From positions 1 to 64,000 of the forward strand of contig NZ_CCDG010000041.1 in the NCBI RefSeq assembly GCF_000723885.1: a stretch of DNA of 64,000 bases, written 5' to 3'. Under the pieces are notes generated by a model, which saw only the letters and a program-made list of their open reading frames with translations, had not been told where the DNA came from and did not search any database. Positions 1 through 8,041 of the stretch are shown here, one piece after another. Source of the stretch: Paenibacillus camerounensis (GTDB lineage Bacteria > Bacillota > Bacilli > Paenibacillales > Paenibacillaceae). The translations under genes were made by a program, and so were the position numbers. Position 1 is the first letter of the stretch. Every line of letters starts with the position of its first letter.

Positions 1-804
1 ATACATACCTTGGCTATAGACAGAGTTTAGCCCGGCTATACCTTTAAGACCCGGAAATGATTCTGTGAGCTTATAACGGTCAGCTTCAGAAGATCCGGTT
101 CTCCAGACGCTACCGTCCTTCATTCGGACAACCAGATTACCTTCGTCATCGAATCGGGCTTCTGCTGCATTTTCGGTGATGGTTACGGGTATATATTTAT
201 TCAAACCTTTCGGTTCATAATTATTTCTGTTATAGACCAGCACTTCGCCTGATTGCAAAACAACTGAAATGAGGTCTACAGCTCCCGGTGAGCTGGTATA
301 TCCGTCCAGTGAGACTATTTCAGCCGCACTGTTAAATTGCGCAACTTTGCCGCCAAATCCATAAATCGCTTTAATCATACCTGATGTAGTTAAATAGACA
401 TCATATCCGCCTACTTTGGCGAACATAGAAATATCCGATTCAACTATACCCCCGCTTGCCAGACTGCGGACACTGCCTTCCCCGTCCAAATATAATCTTC
501 CTGATATTTGAACTGCCTTGGTTGTGTTATTCACGACATCAGGCTGATCGACTCCGGAGAGTTGTATAAGATTCCCGTTACTTTGAATCCCGTAGCCAGA
601 CTCAATCTCGGCAAGATCCAAATTCAGCTGCTTATATCCTCCCTTGGCAGTATCTTTTATCCAGACCGTACCATCACTTAGTAAATAGCTCCCCTCATCT
701 TCATCAAAATCAATAATATTTGTGCTTGCTGCATGAACCGTCTTCCCCGGCAAAAGCACGCTCACCGCAAGTAATGCAGCAAGCATCCATTTCAAACCTT
801 TCAT
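1..804 (-). CDS. Secreted beta-propeller-like protein, C-terminus off window
   Basis: An open frame runs from an ATG at 804 to the left edge (268 codons, no stop). A ribosome site AAAGGGGG lies about 9 bases upstream. Residues 1-26 form a signal peptide (MKGLKWMLAALLAVSVLLPG, then a VHA-A cleavage site). The mature part has repeated short beta-strand units of the type LSDGTVWIKD, LYLDGEGSVRSLASGG and LVVRMKDGSVWRTG, which look like RCC1 or PQQ-type propeller blades in exported Paenibacillus proteins. The function is unknown. The family call rests only on the repeat pattern. The rest of the gene lies outside the window, so length and any C-terminal anchor cannot be judged. Confidence 0.75.
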   Translation of the reverse strand, partial: MKGLKWMLAALLAVSVLLPGKTVHAASTNIIDFDEDEGSYLLSDGTVWIKDTAKGGYKQLNLDLAEIESGYGIQSNGNLIQLSGVDQPDVVNNTTKAVQISGRLYLDGEGSVRSLASGGIVESDISMFAKVGGYDVYLTTSGMIKAIYGFGGKVAQFNSAAEIVSLDGYTSSPGAVDLISVVLQSGEVLVYNRNNYEPKGLNKYIPVTITENAAEARFDDEGNLVVRMKDGSVWRTGSSEADRYKLTESFPGLKGIAGLNSVYSQGMY

Positions 805-894
805 CTTCCAAAATCCCCCTTTGTGTATGACGCACTCATAAATGTATCACAAATGCAAAGATATTCCAGAGGAATTTTGATACAGCCCTGCAGC

Positions 895-935
895 AAAAAA
901 CTGCCTGCAATCGCTGAGATCGCCGGCAGTTTTTT
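895..935 (-). terminator. Intrinsic terminator downstream of hmoA
   Basis: AAAAAACTGCC and GGCAGTTTTTT form an 11-bp stem around a 19-base spacer, with A/T tracts on both sides, so it can work in either direction. It lies 25 bases past the hmoA stop. Confidence 0.85.
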
Positions 936-959
936 GGAAGCACAATTGCTCTATTTTTC

Positions 960-1280
960 TTAAACCTTACCCTCTTTAACCTTCTGTACCTCATACATAT
1001 TAACAGCAGTACTCAGGATATAAGCCGGTTTCTCTTGTCCCCTGCTGTTGCGGTGACCCTGGATATGTGCGTCGCTTTTCTCCCAGTTCTTCCAGGCATC
1101 CTCAGATTCCCAGCGGATCAGCAGCAGAACCTCTTCATTGTCCTTGCCCTTCTTGTTAAGCGCGATGCTGATATCAATCAGCCCCGACATTTCCTCAAGT
1201 GCGCCTGGTGCGCTGAATTTTTCAATAATCTGGGAGCTGTATCCTTTTTCTACTACGATGGATCTCGTCTGAATAAGCAT
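960..1280 (-). CDS. hmoA: Heme-degrading monooxygenase HmoA-like (ABM domain)
   Basis: A 106-residue antibiotic-biosynthesis-monooxygenase (ABM) domain protein of the IsdG/HmoA type. These proteins open the porphyrin ring of heme to release iron in the cytoplasm. It starts MLIQTRSIVVEKG and carries the central segment EVLLLIRWESEDAWKNWEKS followed by a GHR motif, which I recognise from Bacillus subtilis HmoA. The start is the ATG at 1280 because AGGAGG lies 9 bases before it. A longer frame to 1331 has no ribosome site. The gene is monocistronic, with a Fur box about 90 bases upstream and a terminator downstream. Iron repression is therefore likely, which supports the heme-iron role. HmoA rather than another ABM protein is my reading of sequence likeness. 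Confidence 0.85.
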   Translation of the reverse strand: MLIQTRSIVVEKGYSSQIIEKFSAPGALEEMSGLIDISIALNKKGKDNEEVLLLIRWESEDAWKNWEKSDAHIQGHRNSRGQEKPAYILSTAVNMYEVQKVKEGKV

Positions 1281-1372
1281 CAATGATTCCTCCTGTGTAT
1301 AGGGTGTGCTGGCAGGCTCTGCACAGTGCATCCCCGCTATTTTAGTTGGATACGCAACTACCTTTCATTCTA

Positions 1373-1390
1373 ATTGATAATCGTTATCAT
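1373..1390. promoter_or_regulatory. Fur box upstream of hmoA
   Basis: TGATAAT-C-GTTATCA (1375-1389) matches the 7-1-7 Bacillus Fur consensus TGATAAT-N-ATTATCA with one mismatch. It sits in the upstream region of hmoA, and a Fur homologue is encoded at 27.4-27.9 kb. Confidence 0.85.
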
Positions 1391-1519
1391 TTCCAGTCTG
1401 CTTTTGTCCAGTAGCGGATTATGGGAGCTGCATACCAGTCAGGCCGCCAAAAATATCACCGGGCAGAAATTCTGACGCAAGACGGTAGCGGGCTTGGGGA
1501 GGATGCCAGAAAAGCATAA

Positions 1520-1548
1520 GACCCCCGCTTAGCTGTAAGCAGGGGGCT
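1520..1548 (-). terminator. Terminator of the sigma/DUF4179 operon
   Basis: GCCCCCTGCTTA and TAAGCGGGGGTC pair around a CAGC loop on the minus strand, ending just past the DUF4179 gene stop. The T-run after the stem is weak (TTATGCTTTT). Confidence 0.75.
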
Positions 1549-1556
1549 TGGCTTTA

Positions 1557-2684
1557 CTATTTAAGCAGCTCAAATTGCTTAACAAACATATCGATGCCTA
1601 GTCCTGATTTGATCTCCAGTAAAAGGGAATCGGGATGATCCAGCCGGTTACTGGCAAACACCTGTTCATAGCCATTCGACAGTCCTGCCCCCGTATTCAT
1701 AGGCAACTCCACTGTTCGGGAACCGGACCTTGAAGCAATAGTTCCAAAGAAGTAATCAAAGACCCTCTGCCTAACCTCCCATTTATAATCGTCTTCATTT
1801 TTCAATTCATACCTGACCTTGATCATCAAGGGCGACATTTCAACACGGCTCAGTACAACCTCATGTCCTTCTATCTGAAATTCCTTATTCGGATAGATAA
1901 CCTCCGTCTTCGTCTCCTTGAACTTCTGATCCAGATCTATAACAAACTTAATTCTTGGAGAGTAGTGAATATCCGCCATAATGGTGCCGGTCTTCGGATC
2001 ATCCATTTTGCCCGGATCGACCGAAGCAATCAGAAAGTCTGCCTCCAGCTGCTCCGGAAACGGCCTGCTGCGGTCCAGCTCAAACTCGCTTTTTCCGTAA
2101 TATTTATGATAGTCTTCCTCACCGTTTAGCTTGGCGTGTGCCCCGATCCCTCCGGTCCGGTTAAGGCGGTTGCCGGTCTGAACATCCAGCATTCTGCTGC
2201 TGCTGAAGCCGTAAATCTCCTGATCGTTCGACGTTTCTGCCGTGTATAACAGGATAATCCGGTTCTCGTCTGCCGTAACTGCATTCAGGGTTATGAGATA
2301 TCCGTCCACTTCCACCCCGTTGTCCAGCAGCTGAACATAATCATTACGTACCGCTGATTCAAAGGTTTCTGCATTATTCTTATAGCTGATGAATTCCCTG
2401 AACGGCTCAAGCACTCCCCAATCCTGCGGCTCGGTATTTACGGGAATCTGCTGATCGGCATGCCATACCGGTATGATGAACAGCACGAATGCAACCACTG
2501 CTGCTACAGCCACCCCGTAAAAAGCCCCTTTCATTAACGAATTCCGCTTACTGCCGCTTTTTCCGCGCTCCATACCGTTTTGAACCGCCAGCCTGATCTG
2601 ATGGTTGTCCGTCTCCCCTTGAAGCTGCAGCTGCAGCCTGGCCGCTTCCTCCAGCATAATCTGCTCTTCCCTGCTGTTAATCAT
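1557..2684 (-). CDS. DUF4179 membrane protein, putative anti-sigma factor
   Basis: 375 residues: a charged cytoplasmic N-terminus (1-50), one membrane segment near 52-74 (GVAVAAVVAFVLFIIPV) and a roughly 300-residue extracytoplasmic part of DUF4179 type. The start codon lies inside the end of the upstream ECF sigma gene (8-base overlap), so the two are translationally coupled. Known pairs of this kind are a sigma factor and a membrane anti-sigma factor that releases it on an envelope signal. I infer that role here from gene order and topology. No zinc anti-sigma HxxxCxxC motif is seen in the N-terminus, so binding would use another fold. The inducing signal is unknown. Confidence 0.8.
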   Translation of the reverse strand: MINSREEQIMLEEAARLQLQLQGETDNHQIRLAVQNGMERGKSGSKRNSLMKGAFYGVAVAAVVAFVLFIIPVWHADQQIPVNTEPQDWGVLEPFREFISYKNNAETFESAVRNDYVQLLDNGVEVDGYLITLNAVTADENRIILLYTAETSNDQEIYGFSSSRMLDVQTGNRLNRTGGIGAHAKLNGEEDYHKYYGKSEFELDRSRPFPEQLEADFLIASVDPGKMDDPKTGTIMADIHYSPRIKFVIDLDQKFKETKTEVIYPNKEFQIEGHEVVLSRVEMSPLMIKVRYELKNEDDYKWEVRQRVFDYFFGTIASRSGSRTVELPMNTGAGLSNGYEQVFASNRLDHPDSLLLEIKSGLGIDMFVKQFELLK

Positions 2685-3210
2685 TCCACTCCCCCCGATC
2701 CTTCATAATCGCCCGAAGCTGCTTAAGCCCTTTGTGCTGCCAGGTTTTAACCGTACCCTCAGGCTTGTTCAACAGCACCGCTATCTCCCCGAGCGTCATG
2801 TCGTTATAGTATTTGAGCAGCAGCACATGACGGTACTTCGGCTTAACCTGATCAAGCGCCCAGCGCATCTCCAGCCGTCCGTTGTTCTGCACCATAACCC
2901 GCTCCTGCATACGCTCATCCGGTGTCGGAACACTTCTTTTCCTTCTGCGCTGCTCATCGATACAGACGTAGATCAGAATACGGATGATCCATGCTTTAAA
3001 AGCGCCCGGGTCCTTCAGCGTTTTCCGCTTGATCCAGGCCCGGCATGTGCTCTCCTGCACCGCTTCCAGTGCATCATTCCGGTTGCCCAGGTAACTGTAA
3101 GCGATCTGATACAGCCGGGCGCTGTGCTCCATCACCGATTCATAGAACCTCGCCTCTTCACTTGAAGCTGTGCCGGTCAACCTTTTCATCTCTATGCCAG
3201 ACATTGTCAT
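2677..3210 (-). CDS. ECF-type RNA polymerase sigma factor
   Basis: A 177-residue group IV sigma factor. Region 2 covers the segment from SARLYQIAYSYLGNRNDALE through AWIKRKTLKDPGAFKAWIIR. Region 4 is the helix-turn-helix around LKYYNDMTLGEIAVLLNKP and GTVKTWQHKGLKQL. The ATG at 3210 is chosen because AGAGGAGG precedes it by 8 bases; a longer frame reaches 3258 without a ribosome site. It is followed by the overlapping DUF4179 gene, its likely membrane regulator. It directs RNA polymerase to a stress regulon that cannot be deduced here. No autoregulated ECF promoter was identified with confidence upstream. Confidence 0.9.
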   Translation of the reverse strand: MTMSGIEMKRLTGTASSEEARFYESVMEHSARLYQIAYSYLGNRNDALEAVQESTCRAWIKRKTLKDPGAFKAWIIRILIYVCIDEQRRRKRSVPTPDERMQERVMVQNNGRLEMRWALDQVKPKYRHVLLLKYYNDMTLGEIAVLLNKPEGTVKTWQHKGLKQLRAIMKDRGEWND

Positions 3211-3289
3211 CCAGCCCCCTCCTCTTTCCAGCCCTACAAAGTATAAGACGGAGAGCACCCGTAAACAGTTTTCCCTGCGGACAAATTCA

Positions 3290-3320
3290 AAAGAGCCTCC
3301 GGCATGGAGGCTCTTCTTCT
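3290..3320. terminator. Hairpin terminator past the aminopeptidase gene
   Basis: AAGAGCCTCC and GGAGGCTCTT pair around a 5-base loop, 29 bases past the M29 aminopeptidase stop. Short T-rich stretches flank both sides. Confidence 0.8.
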
Positions 3321-3348
3321 TATAATAAATTCACAATCCAAACCTGAA

Positions 3349-4581
3349 TTACAGCACCCAGTTACCTTTGCGGAACACCGGCTCGACCGTACCGTCAGCA
3401 AGCTCACCGTCAATCTCAAGCTCGGCTGAGCCAATCATGAAGTCAACATGGGTCAGGCTGACATTGGCGCCGCGTTTGATCAGCTCCTCGCTGCTGAGGC
3501 CCACGCCGCCTTCGATATTTACCGGATAGGCGCTGCCCAGCGCAAAATGACAGGAAGCATTTTCGTCGATACCGGTGTTATAGAACACTCTGTTCAGACG
3601 GGAAATCGGAGAATCATGCTGTACCAGAGCGACCTCGCCCAGATAGGAAGCACCTTCATCCGTTTCCAGCAGGGTGGTCAGATGCTCACGGCCGGAAGCC
3701 GCATCATAGGCGGTTACCTTTCCGTCAGTAAAGGTGAATGTAATACCGTCAACCAGACGCCCGTTGAGGTTGAGCGGAAGCGTACTGGCAACCGTCCCGT
3801 TCACACCTGTCCGCAGCGGCATCGTATAGATCTCTTCAGTAGGCATATTCGCTACAAAATATACACCGCTGCCGTTCTCGCCGCCGCCGCCGCGCCACAG
3901 ATGGCCTTCAGGCAGCTCTACATGCAGATCTGTGCCGGGTGCGCGGTAGTGCAGGCTTTTGTAGCGCTTGGCGTTCATCCGGTCCTGGCTTAGCTTCAGC
4001 TCTGCAATATGCTCGCGCCACGCCGCTACCGGGTCCTCGCTGCCCACCCGGTTCATCTGGAATACCGCTTCCCACATAGCGTCAATCCGCTGCTCCTGCG
4101 GCAGATCGGCGAACACCTTATCCGCCCAGGCACGGGTCGGCGCTTTGATCAGCGACCAGCTGATTTTGCTGCTGCGGGTGTAATTCTGATAGTTCCTGCG
4201 GGCAATCGCAGCTGCTTTGACAGCTGTAGAGACCTTGGCAGATTCGATACCGTTGAACAGCTCAGGATTTGGTACTTTGATATGTAAAATCGCTCCGCCC
4301 TCTTCAGCAAAGCCTTCCAGCATATCGGCATGCCACTGCGGATAATAGCTGAACGAATCCTCAGGCGCCTTCTCATACCGGATGCGCGTAACCGCCTCGT
4401 CATCCCAGTCCACCATTACATATTTTGCGCCGGCTTCGTACGCTTTGCCTACGATAAGACGGGTAAGCTCTGCTGTTTCAAGCGGTGCATGCACCATCAG
4501 CACCTGACCGGGCTGCACATTCACTCCGACCTTCACCACCAGATCGGCATATTTCTCAAGCATGATTCCGAAATCCTTCAT
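3349..4581 (-). CDS. M29-family aminopeptidase
   Basis: A 410-residue cytoplasmic metallo-aminopeptidase of the M29 family (AmpS, PepS, aminopeptidase T), full length for the family. It removes N-terminal residues from peptides using two metal ions. Seen motifs include the family block VYFVANMPTEEIYTMPLRTG, the segment LGEVALVQHDSPIS, the HFALGSAYP stretch, and a C-terminal THVDFMIGS followed by ELEIDG. These carry the Glu, His and Asp residues that bind metal in the family. The ribosome site GGAGG is 9 bases before the ATG. The gene stands alone between terminators, as expected for a housekeeping peptidase. Confidence 0.92.
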   Translation of the reverse strand: MKDFGIMLEKYADLVVKVGVNVQPGQVLMVHAPLETAELTRLIVGKAYEAGAKYVMVDWDDEAVTRIRYEKAPEDSFSYYPQWHADMLEGFAEEGGAILHIKVPNPELFNGIESAKVSTAVKAAAIARRNYQNYTRSSKISWSLIKAPTRAWADKVFADLPQEQRIDAMWEAVFQMNRVGSEDPVAAWREHIAELKLSQDRMNAKRYKSLHYRAPGTDLHVELPEGHLWRGGGGENGSGVYFVANMPTEEIYTMPLRTGVNGTVASTLPLNLNGRLVDGITFTFTDGKVTAYDAASGREHLTTLLETDEGASYLGEVALVQHDSPISRLNRVFYNTGIDENASCHFALGSAYPVNIEGGVGLSSEELIKRGANVSLTHVDFMIGSAELEIDGELADGTVEPVFRKGNWVL

Positions 4582-4751
4582 TGTTCCATTTCCTCCATCT
4601 CTGTCTGTTCTGCCATTCTTATCTCAATAAAAGCTCCAGTAGTTATTTTAACGCAAAACACACAAGATGGCGATTTTTGTTGCGTAAGCTTCACAGGGCC
4701 TATCCTTTGCTTCATCTAAGATAATCTGCAAATGATGATTTCTATATATAC

Positions 4752-4779
4752 AAAAACGGTTCCCGGGCAGGAACCGCCT
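4752..4779 (-). terminator. Intrinsic terminator
   Basis: CGGTTCC and GGAACCG pair on the minus strand around a CGGGCA-type loop and are followed by TTTTTG, 25 bases past the stop of the 4804-5151 gene. Confidence 0.85.
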
Positions 4780-4803
4780 TCATCCAAACTGCCTGCTCAC
4801 GCC

Positions 4804-5151
4804 TTATTGTTTATCCACCTGCAGCAAAGTTATTTCTTTTACAGTAAACGTGCCGGTGAGCCTCTCTTCCTCAATAACCTTCAGCTTGGCAAGGCTTGCC
4901 ACCTTGGCAGAATCCGCCTTGGACAGCAGCCGCCACACCTGGGGATCAGCCAGCGTATTATACAGCTTTTCATCGTCATATTCCTTGCGTTTCTGCGTAA
5001 CCAGCTTCACCTTATAGCTGCCGGCCAGCACCTCAGTCTCCCCCAAAGCGGCACAGTGGGCGATAATCTCCTGCCTGAGCTCTGTAAGCTCCTTCTCAAT
5101 CTCCTTTTGCTTCATTTTGAGCTTGTAGTATTGCTGCACCTTCTTATCCAT
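4804..5151 (-). CDS. Conserved-looking hypothetical protein, coiled-coil N-terminus
   Basis: 115 residues, not recognised. Residues 1-35 are a charged heptad-like helix (KKVQQYYKLKMKQKEIEKEL), followed by a mixed region and a short beta-rich C-terminus (GTFTVKEITLLQVDK). A GGAG site lies upstream of the ATG and a strong terminator follows, so the gene is probably real and monocistronic. The layout of a helix followed by a LAGSYKVKLVTQKRK strand is reminiscent of small phage recombination-type or nuclease-associated proteins, but I cannot support a function. It is divergent from the VanZ gene across about 220 bases. Confidence 0.7.
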   Translation of the reverse strand: MDKKVQQYYKLKMKQKEIEKELTELRQEIIAHCAALGETEVLAGSYKVKLVTQKRKEYDDEKLYNTLADPQVWRLLSKADSAKVASLAKLKVIEEERLTGTFTVKEITLLQVDKQ

Positions 5152-5372
5152 TCAGCTCACGCTCCTCTCCTGACATATGTATGCCGGAGAGAATCATTAT
5201 AATGAATAAATCCATAGAATCCGTTTTCAATAAATTCTATAATAGAAAAGCAATCTGCAGGGATTCCATCTGCGGTAACGTCTATATTAATAATCCTAAT
5301 CTGATTATTCCAGCCGGAAGACTGGTAAATATAACGTATGCGCGAAGCAAATTTACTGACGGCAGGTGGACT

Positions 5373-6506
5373 ATGTTTCAATCCTATCTTTTTCCGATCT
5401 CTTATGCATTCCTGGCCTTCCCGGTTGCAGCACTGCTGTTTACCTTGCCTTTTCTGATTGTCCAGTACCGGAGGCACGGGTATATCCACAAGCTCCGGGC
5501 GCTCATTCTGTATCTTCTGCTGCTGTATTTATTGAATGCCTTATTCCTGATTATGCTGCCGTTTCCGGCAACCAGACACAATTTACCTCCAGCCGGCGGG
5601 AGTCTGCAGCTTGTTCCCCTTCAGTTCATCGAGGAGATTCTGCACAGCAGCCGCTTTACTGCGGATACTCCCTCTACCTATCTGTCTTTACTGAAGGAGC
5701 CGGCTTTTTATCAGGCTGTATTCAATGTGCTGCTTACTGTCCCGTTCGGCATGTTTCTCGGTTATTATTTCCGCACGAGATGGGTAGTGTGCATTCTGCT
5801 CTCCTTCAGCCTGTCCCTGTCGTTTGAGATTACACAGATTACCGGAATATACGGCTTCTTCGATCATCCCTACCGGGTATTTGATGTAGATGACCTGATA
5901 ACTAACACACTTGGCGGAATTATCGGATACCGTATCGCCCTCTGGATCTCCGGGCTGCTTCCGCAGATTGAACAGTTGGATGCCAATGAGGATTTAAGTG
6001 CAAAACGGGTTACCTTTACACGCCGGGTTATCGCTTTTTTACTGGATGCCTGTGTATGGATGCCCGCTGCCGGGCTGCTCAGCCTGCTTCCTGTACCGGC
6101 TCCGTTTTGGATTACACTTACTGCTTACTTTTTGCTGATTCCATGCCTGACCAAAGGCCGGACTCCCGGCAAATGGGTGGTGCGTATTGCCGTGCAGAGC
6201 AGATCGGATGCGCCGCGGCTGTGGAGGCTGACTGTAAGGTACGGACTTCTGTATGGAGTTCTGCCGGGCATGAACATTATCCTGTTCGACTCTATATTCG
6301 CTGCCGCCCTTCATCAGGAGCTGGCTGCTACCGCCCGGGGTATTGTACTCTTGGCGGATCTCCTGTTTCTCATCCATATCATCATTAGCATATTCCGTAA
6401 GAAAGAGCTGTTCTACGAGCGCCTGAGCGGAACCCGGAATGTAATCCTATGGCCGGAAAAACAGCTGTTATCGGAACCGGAGCTCCGGCCGTATACCATT
6501 GATTAG
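5373..6506 (+). CDS. VanZ-RDD fusion membrane protein
   Basis: About 377 residues with two membrane domains. The first is a VanZ-like domain with the motif block FNVLLTVPFGMFLGYYF, then SFEITQITGI and the acidic signature DVDDLITNTLGG. The second is an RDD domain, marked by the RRVIAFLLDACVWM helix and TKGRTPGKWVVRI. VanZ proteins give low-level teicoplanin resistance in some hosts; RDD domains are membrane modules of unclear role. The ATG at 5373 has AGGTGG before it with short spacing. An upstream extension to 5181 is low-complexity and lacks membrane character, so I discarded it. It is followed after 17 bases by the amidase gene, implying co-transcription. The exact role is unknown. Confidence 0.82.
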   Translation: MFQSYLFPISYAFLAFPVAALLFTLPFLIVQYRRHGYIHKLRALILYLLLLYLLNALFLIMLPFPATRHNLPPAGGSLQLVPLQFIEEILHSSRFTADTPSTYLSLLKEPAFYQAVFNVLLTVPFGMFLGYYFRTRWVVCILLSFSLSLSFEITQITGIYGFFDHPYRVFDVDDLITNTLGGIIGYRIALWISGLLPQIEQLDANEDLSAKRVTFTRRVIAFLLDACVWMPAAGLLSLLPVPAPFWITLTAYFLLIPCLTKGRTPGKWVVRIAVQSRSDAPRLWRLTVRYGLLYGVLPGMNIILFDSIFAAALHQELAATARGIVLLADLLFLIHIIISIFRKKELFYERLSGTRNVILWPEKQLLSEPELRPYTID

Positions 6507-6523
6507 TAAGGAGAAGATGCCTT

Positions 6524-8005
6524 GTGGAACAAATGAATCCAAGGACTTGGATTATAGAAGCCGATATTGCCTCGATGCAGGCCGAAATGACCCGTGGTTC
6601 GTTGACTTCGGTACAGCTGGTGCAGCTATACCTTGAGCGGATCGGCAGACATGACAACGTCATTAATGCTGTGCTTGAGCTGAATCCAGATGCGCTGGGA
6701 ATTGCCGCGCAGCTGGATCAGGAGCGGCTGGTTACAGGCCCCCGCGGCAGCCTGCATGGAATTCCTCTGCTTATCAAAGATAACATTGATACCGCTGACA
6801 AGCTTCATACAAGCGCAGGCTCAATCGCTCTGGCAGATTCACTTGCCTCGGCTGATGCTGATCTCATCAGTCATTTACGTGCAGCAGGTGCGGTTATTCT
6901 CGGCAAAGCGAACATGACGGAATGGGCTAACTTCATGGCTCCAGGCATGTGGGCAGGCTATAGCTCCCGCGGCGGACTGGTCCTGAACCCTTATGGACCC
7001 GGTGAGCTGTTCGTAGGCGGTTCCAGTTCAGGCAGTGCGGCAGCCGTAGCAGCTAATCTGGCAGCCGCAGCCGTTGGAACCGAGACCTCCGGTTCTATAA
7101 TCGGTCCGGCCAGCCAGAACAGTGTAGTCGGCATTAAGCCGACAGCCGGACTGGTCAGCATGGCCGGAATCATCCCCGGCATCAGCAGTCAGGACACAGC
7201 CGGTCCGCTGGCCAGAAGCGTAGCTGATGCCGCCTTGCTGCTGGGAGCTATGGCCGGGCCTGCCGCTTCCCGGTCAGCAGACCGGGACATAGGTCTAATT
7301 CCAGAGGATTACACAGCTTTTCTTGACCCGCAAGGTCTGCAGGGCAAGCGGATCGGCATTCCGGCAACCGTCTATCAGGATCTGCATCCGGATGTTCTGG
7401 CGATTATGAATGATGCCATTGCCGTAATGGCTGACAACGGCGCTGTAATCATAGATCCTGTAGAGCTGCCTTGCCTCGCGGCCGACTGGAGTCCTGTGAT
7501 GCTGCAATATGAGTTCAAAAGAGGCTTGAACCGCTACCTGGCTAAGCTTGCCGGTCATCTTCCCGTACACAGCCTAAGTGAACTGATCCAATATAATCTG
7601 CAACACAGTGACAAAGCGCTGAAATACGGCCAGGGAACGCTGGAATGGCTCGAGTATTCCGGGGAAGAAATTACAGAAGCGCAGTACCGGAAGGAGCTTC
7701 AGCTATCCCGCGCATCGGCAAGAGAACAAGGAATAGATTACGCGTTGTCCAAGTATCAGCTTGATGCTGTAATGTTCCCTGGCTTCCATGGAACAGATAT
7801 TGCGGCAAGGGCCGGTTACCCGCTCATTACCGTACCTGCCGGGTATGCAGCTGACGGCAGCATAACACCCGGAGGCTACACTACAAAAGGCCCTCACGGG
7901 GTGACCTTTTGCAGTACCGCTTTCAGTGAGCCGGCCCTGATCTGTATTGCTTACAGTTTTGAACAGGCCGCACAACGGCGTTATCCTCCCCGCCTGTTTA
8001 CTTAA
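6524..8005 (+). CDS. Amidase signature family hydrolase
   Basis: 493 residues, full length for the amidase signature family (GatA-like fold). The Ser-cisSer-Lys triad can be placed: Lys85 in GIPLLIKDNIDT, the cis-Ser in the Gly/Ser-rich block near 166-171 (GGSSSGS), and the nucleophile near Ser191 in GTETSGSI. It hydrolyses carboxamides. The substrate is not deducible, and the lack of gatB and gatC nearby argues against tRNA amidotransferase. The start is GTG at 6524 with AAGGAG 9 bases upstream. It is transcribed with the VanZ-RDD gene before it and the serine hydrolase after it (36-base gap). Confidence 0.9.
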   Translation: MEQMNPRTWIIEADIASMQAEMTRGSLTSVQLVQLYLERIGRHDNVINAVLELNPDALGIAAQLDQERLVTGPRGSLHGIPLLIKDNIDTADKLHTSAGSIALADSLASADADLISHLRAAGAVILGKANMTEWANFMAPGMWAGYSSRGGLVLNPYGPGELFVGGSSSGSAAAVAANLAAAAVGTETSGSIIGPASQNSVVGIKPTAGLVSMAGIIPGISSQDTAGPLARSVADAALLLGAMAGPAASRSADRDIGLIPEDYTAFLDPQGLQGKRIGIPATVYQDLHPDVLAIMNDAIAVMADNGAVIIDPVELPCLAADWSPVMLQYEFKRGLNRYLAKLAGHLPVHSLSELIQYNLQHSDKALKYGQGTLEWLEYSGEEITEAQYRKELQLSRASAREQGIDYALSKYQLDAVMFPGFHGTDIAARAGYPLITVPAGYAADGSITPGGYTTKGPHGVTFCSTAFSEPALICIAYSFEQAAQRRYPPRLFT

Positions 8006-8041
8006 TAATGCCTATCCATTTTAGAATAAGGAGCTATTAAC

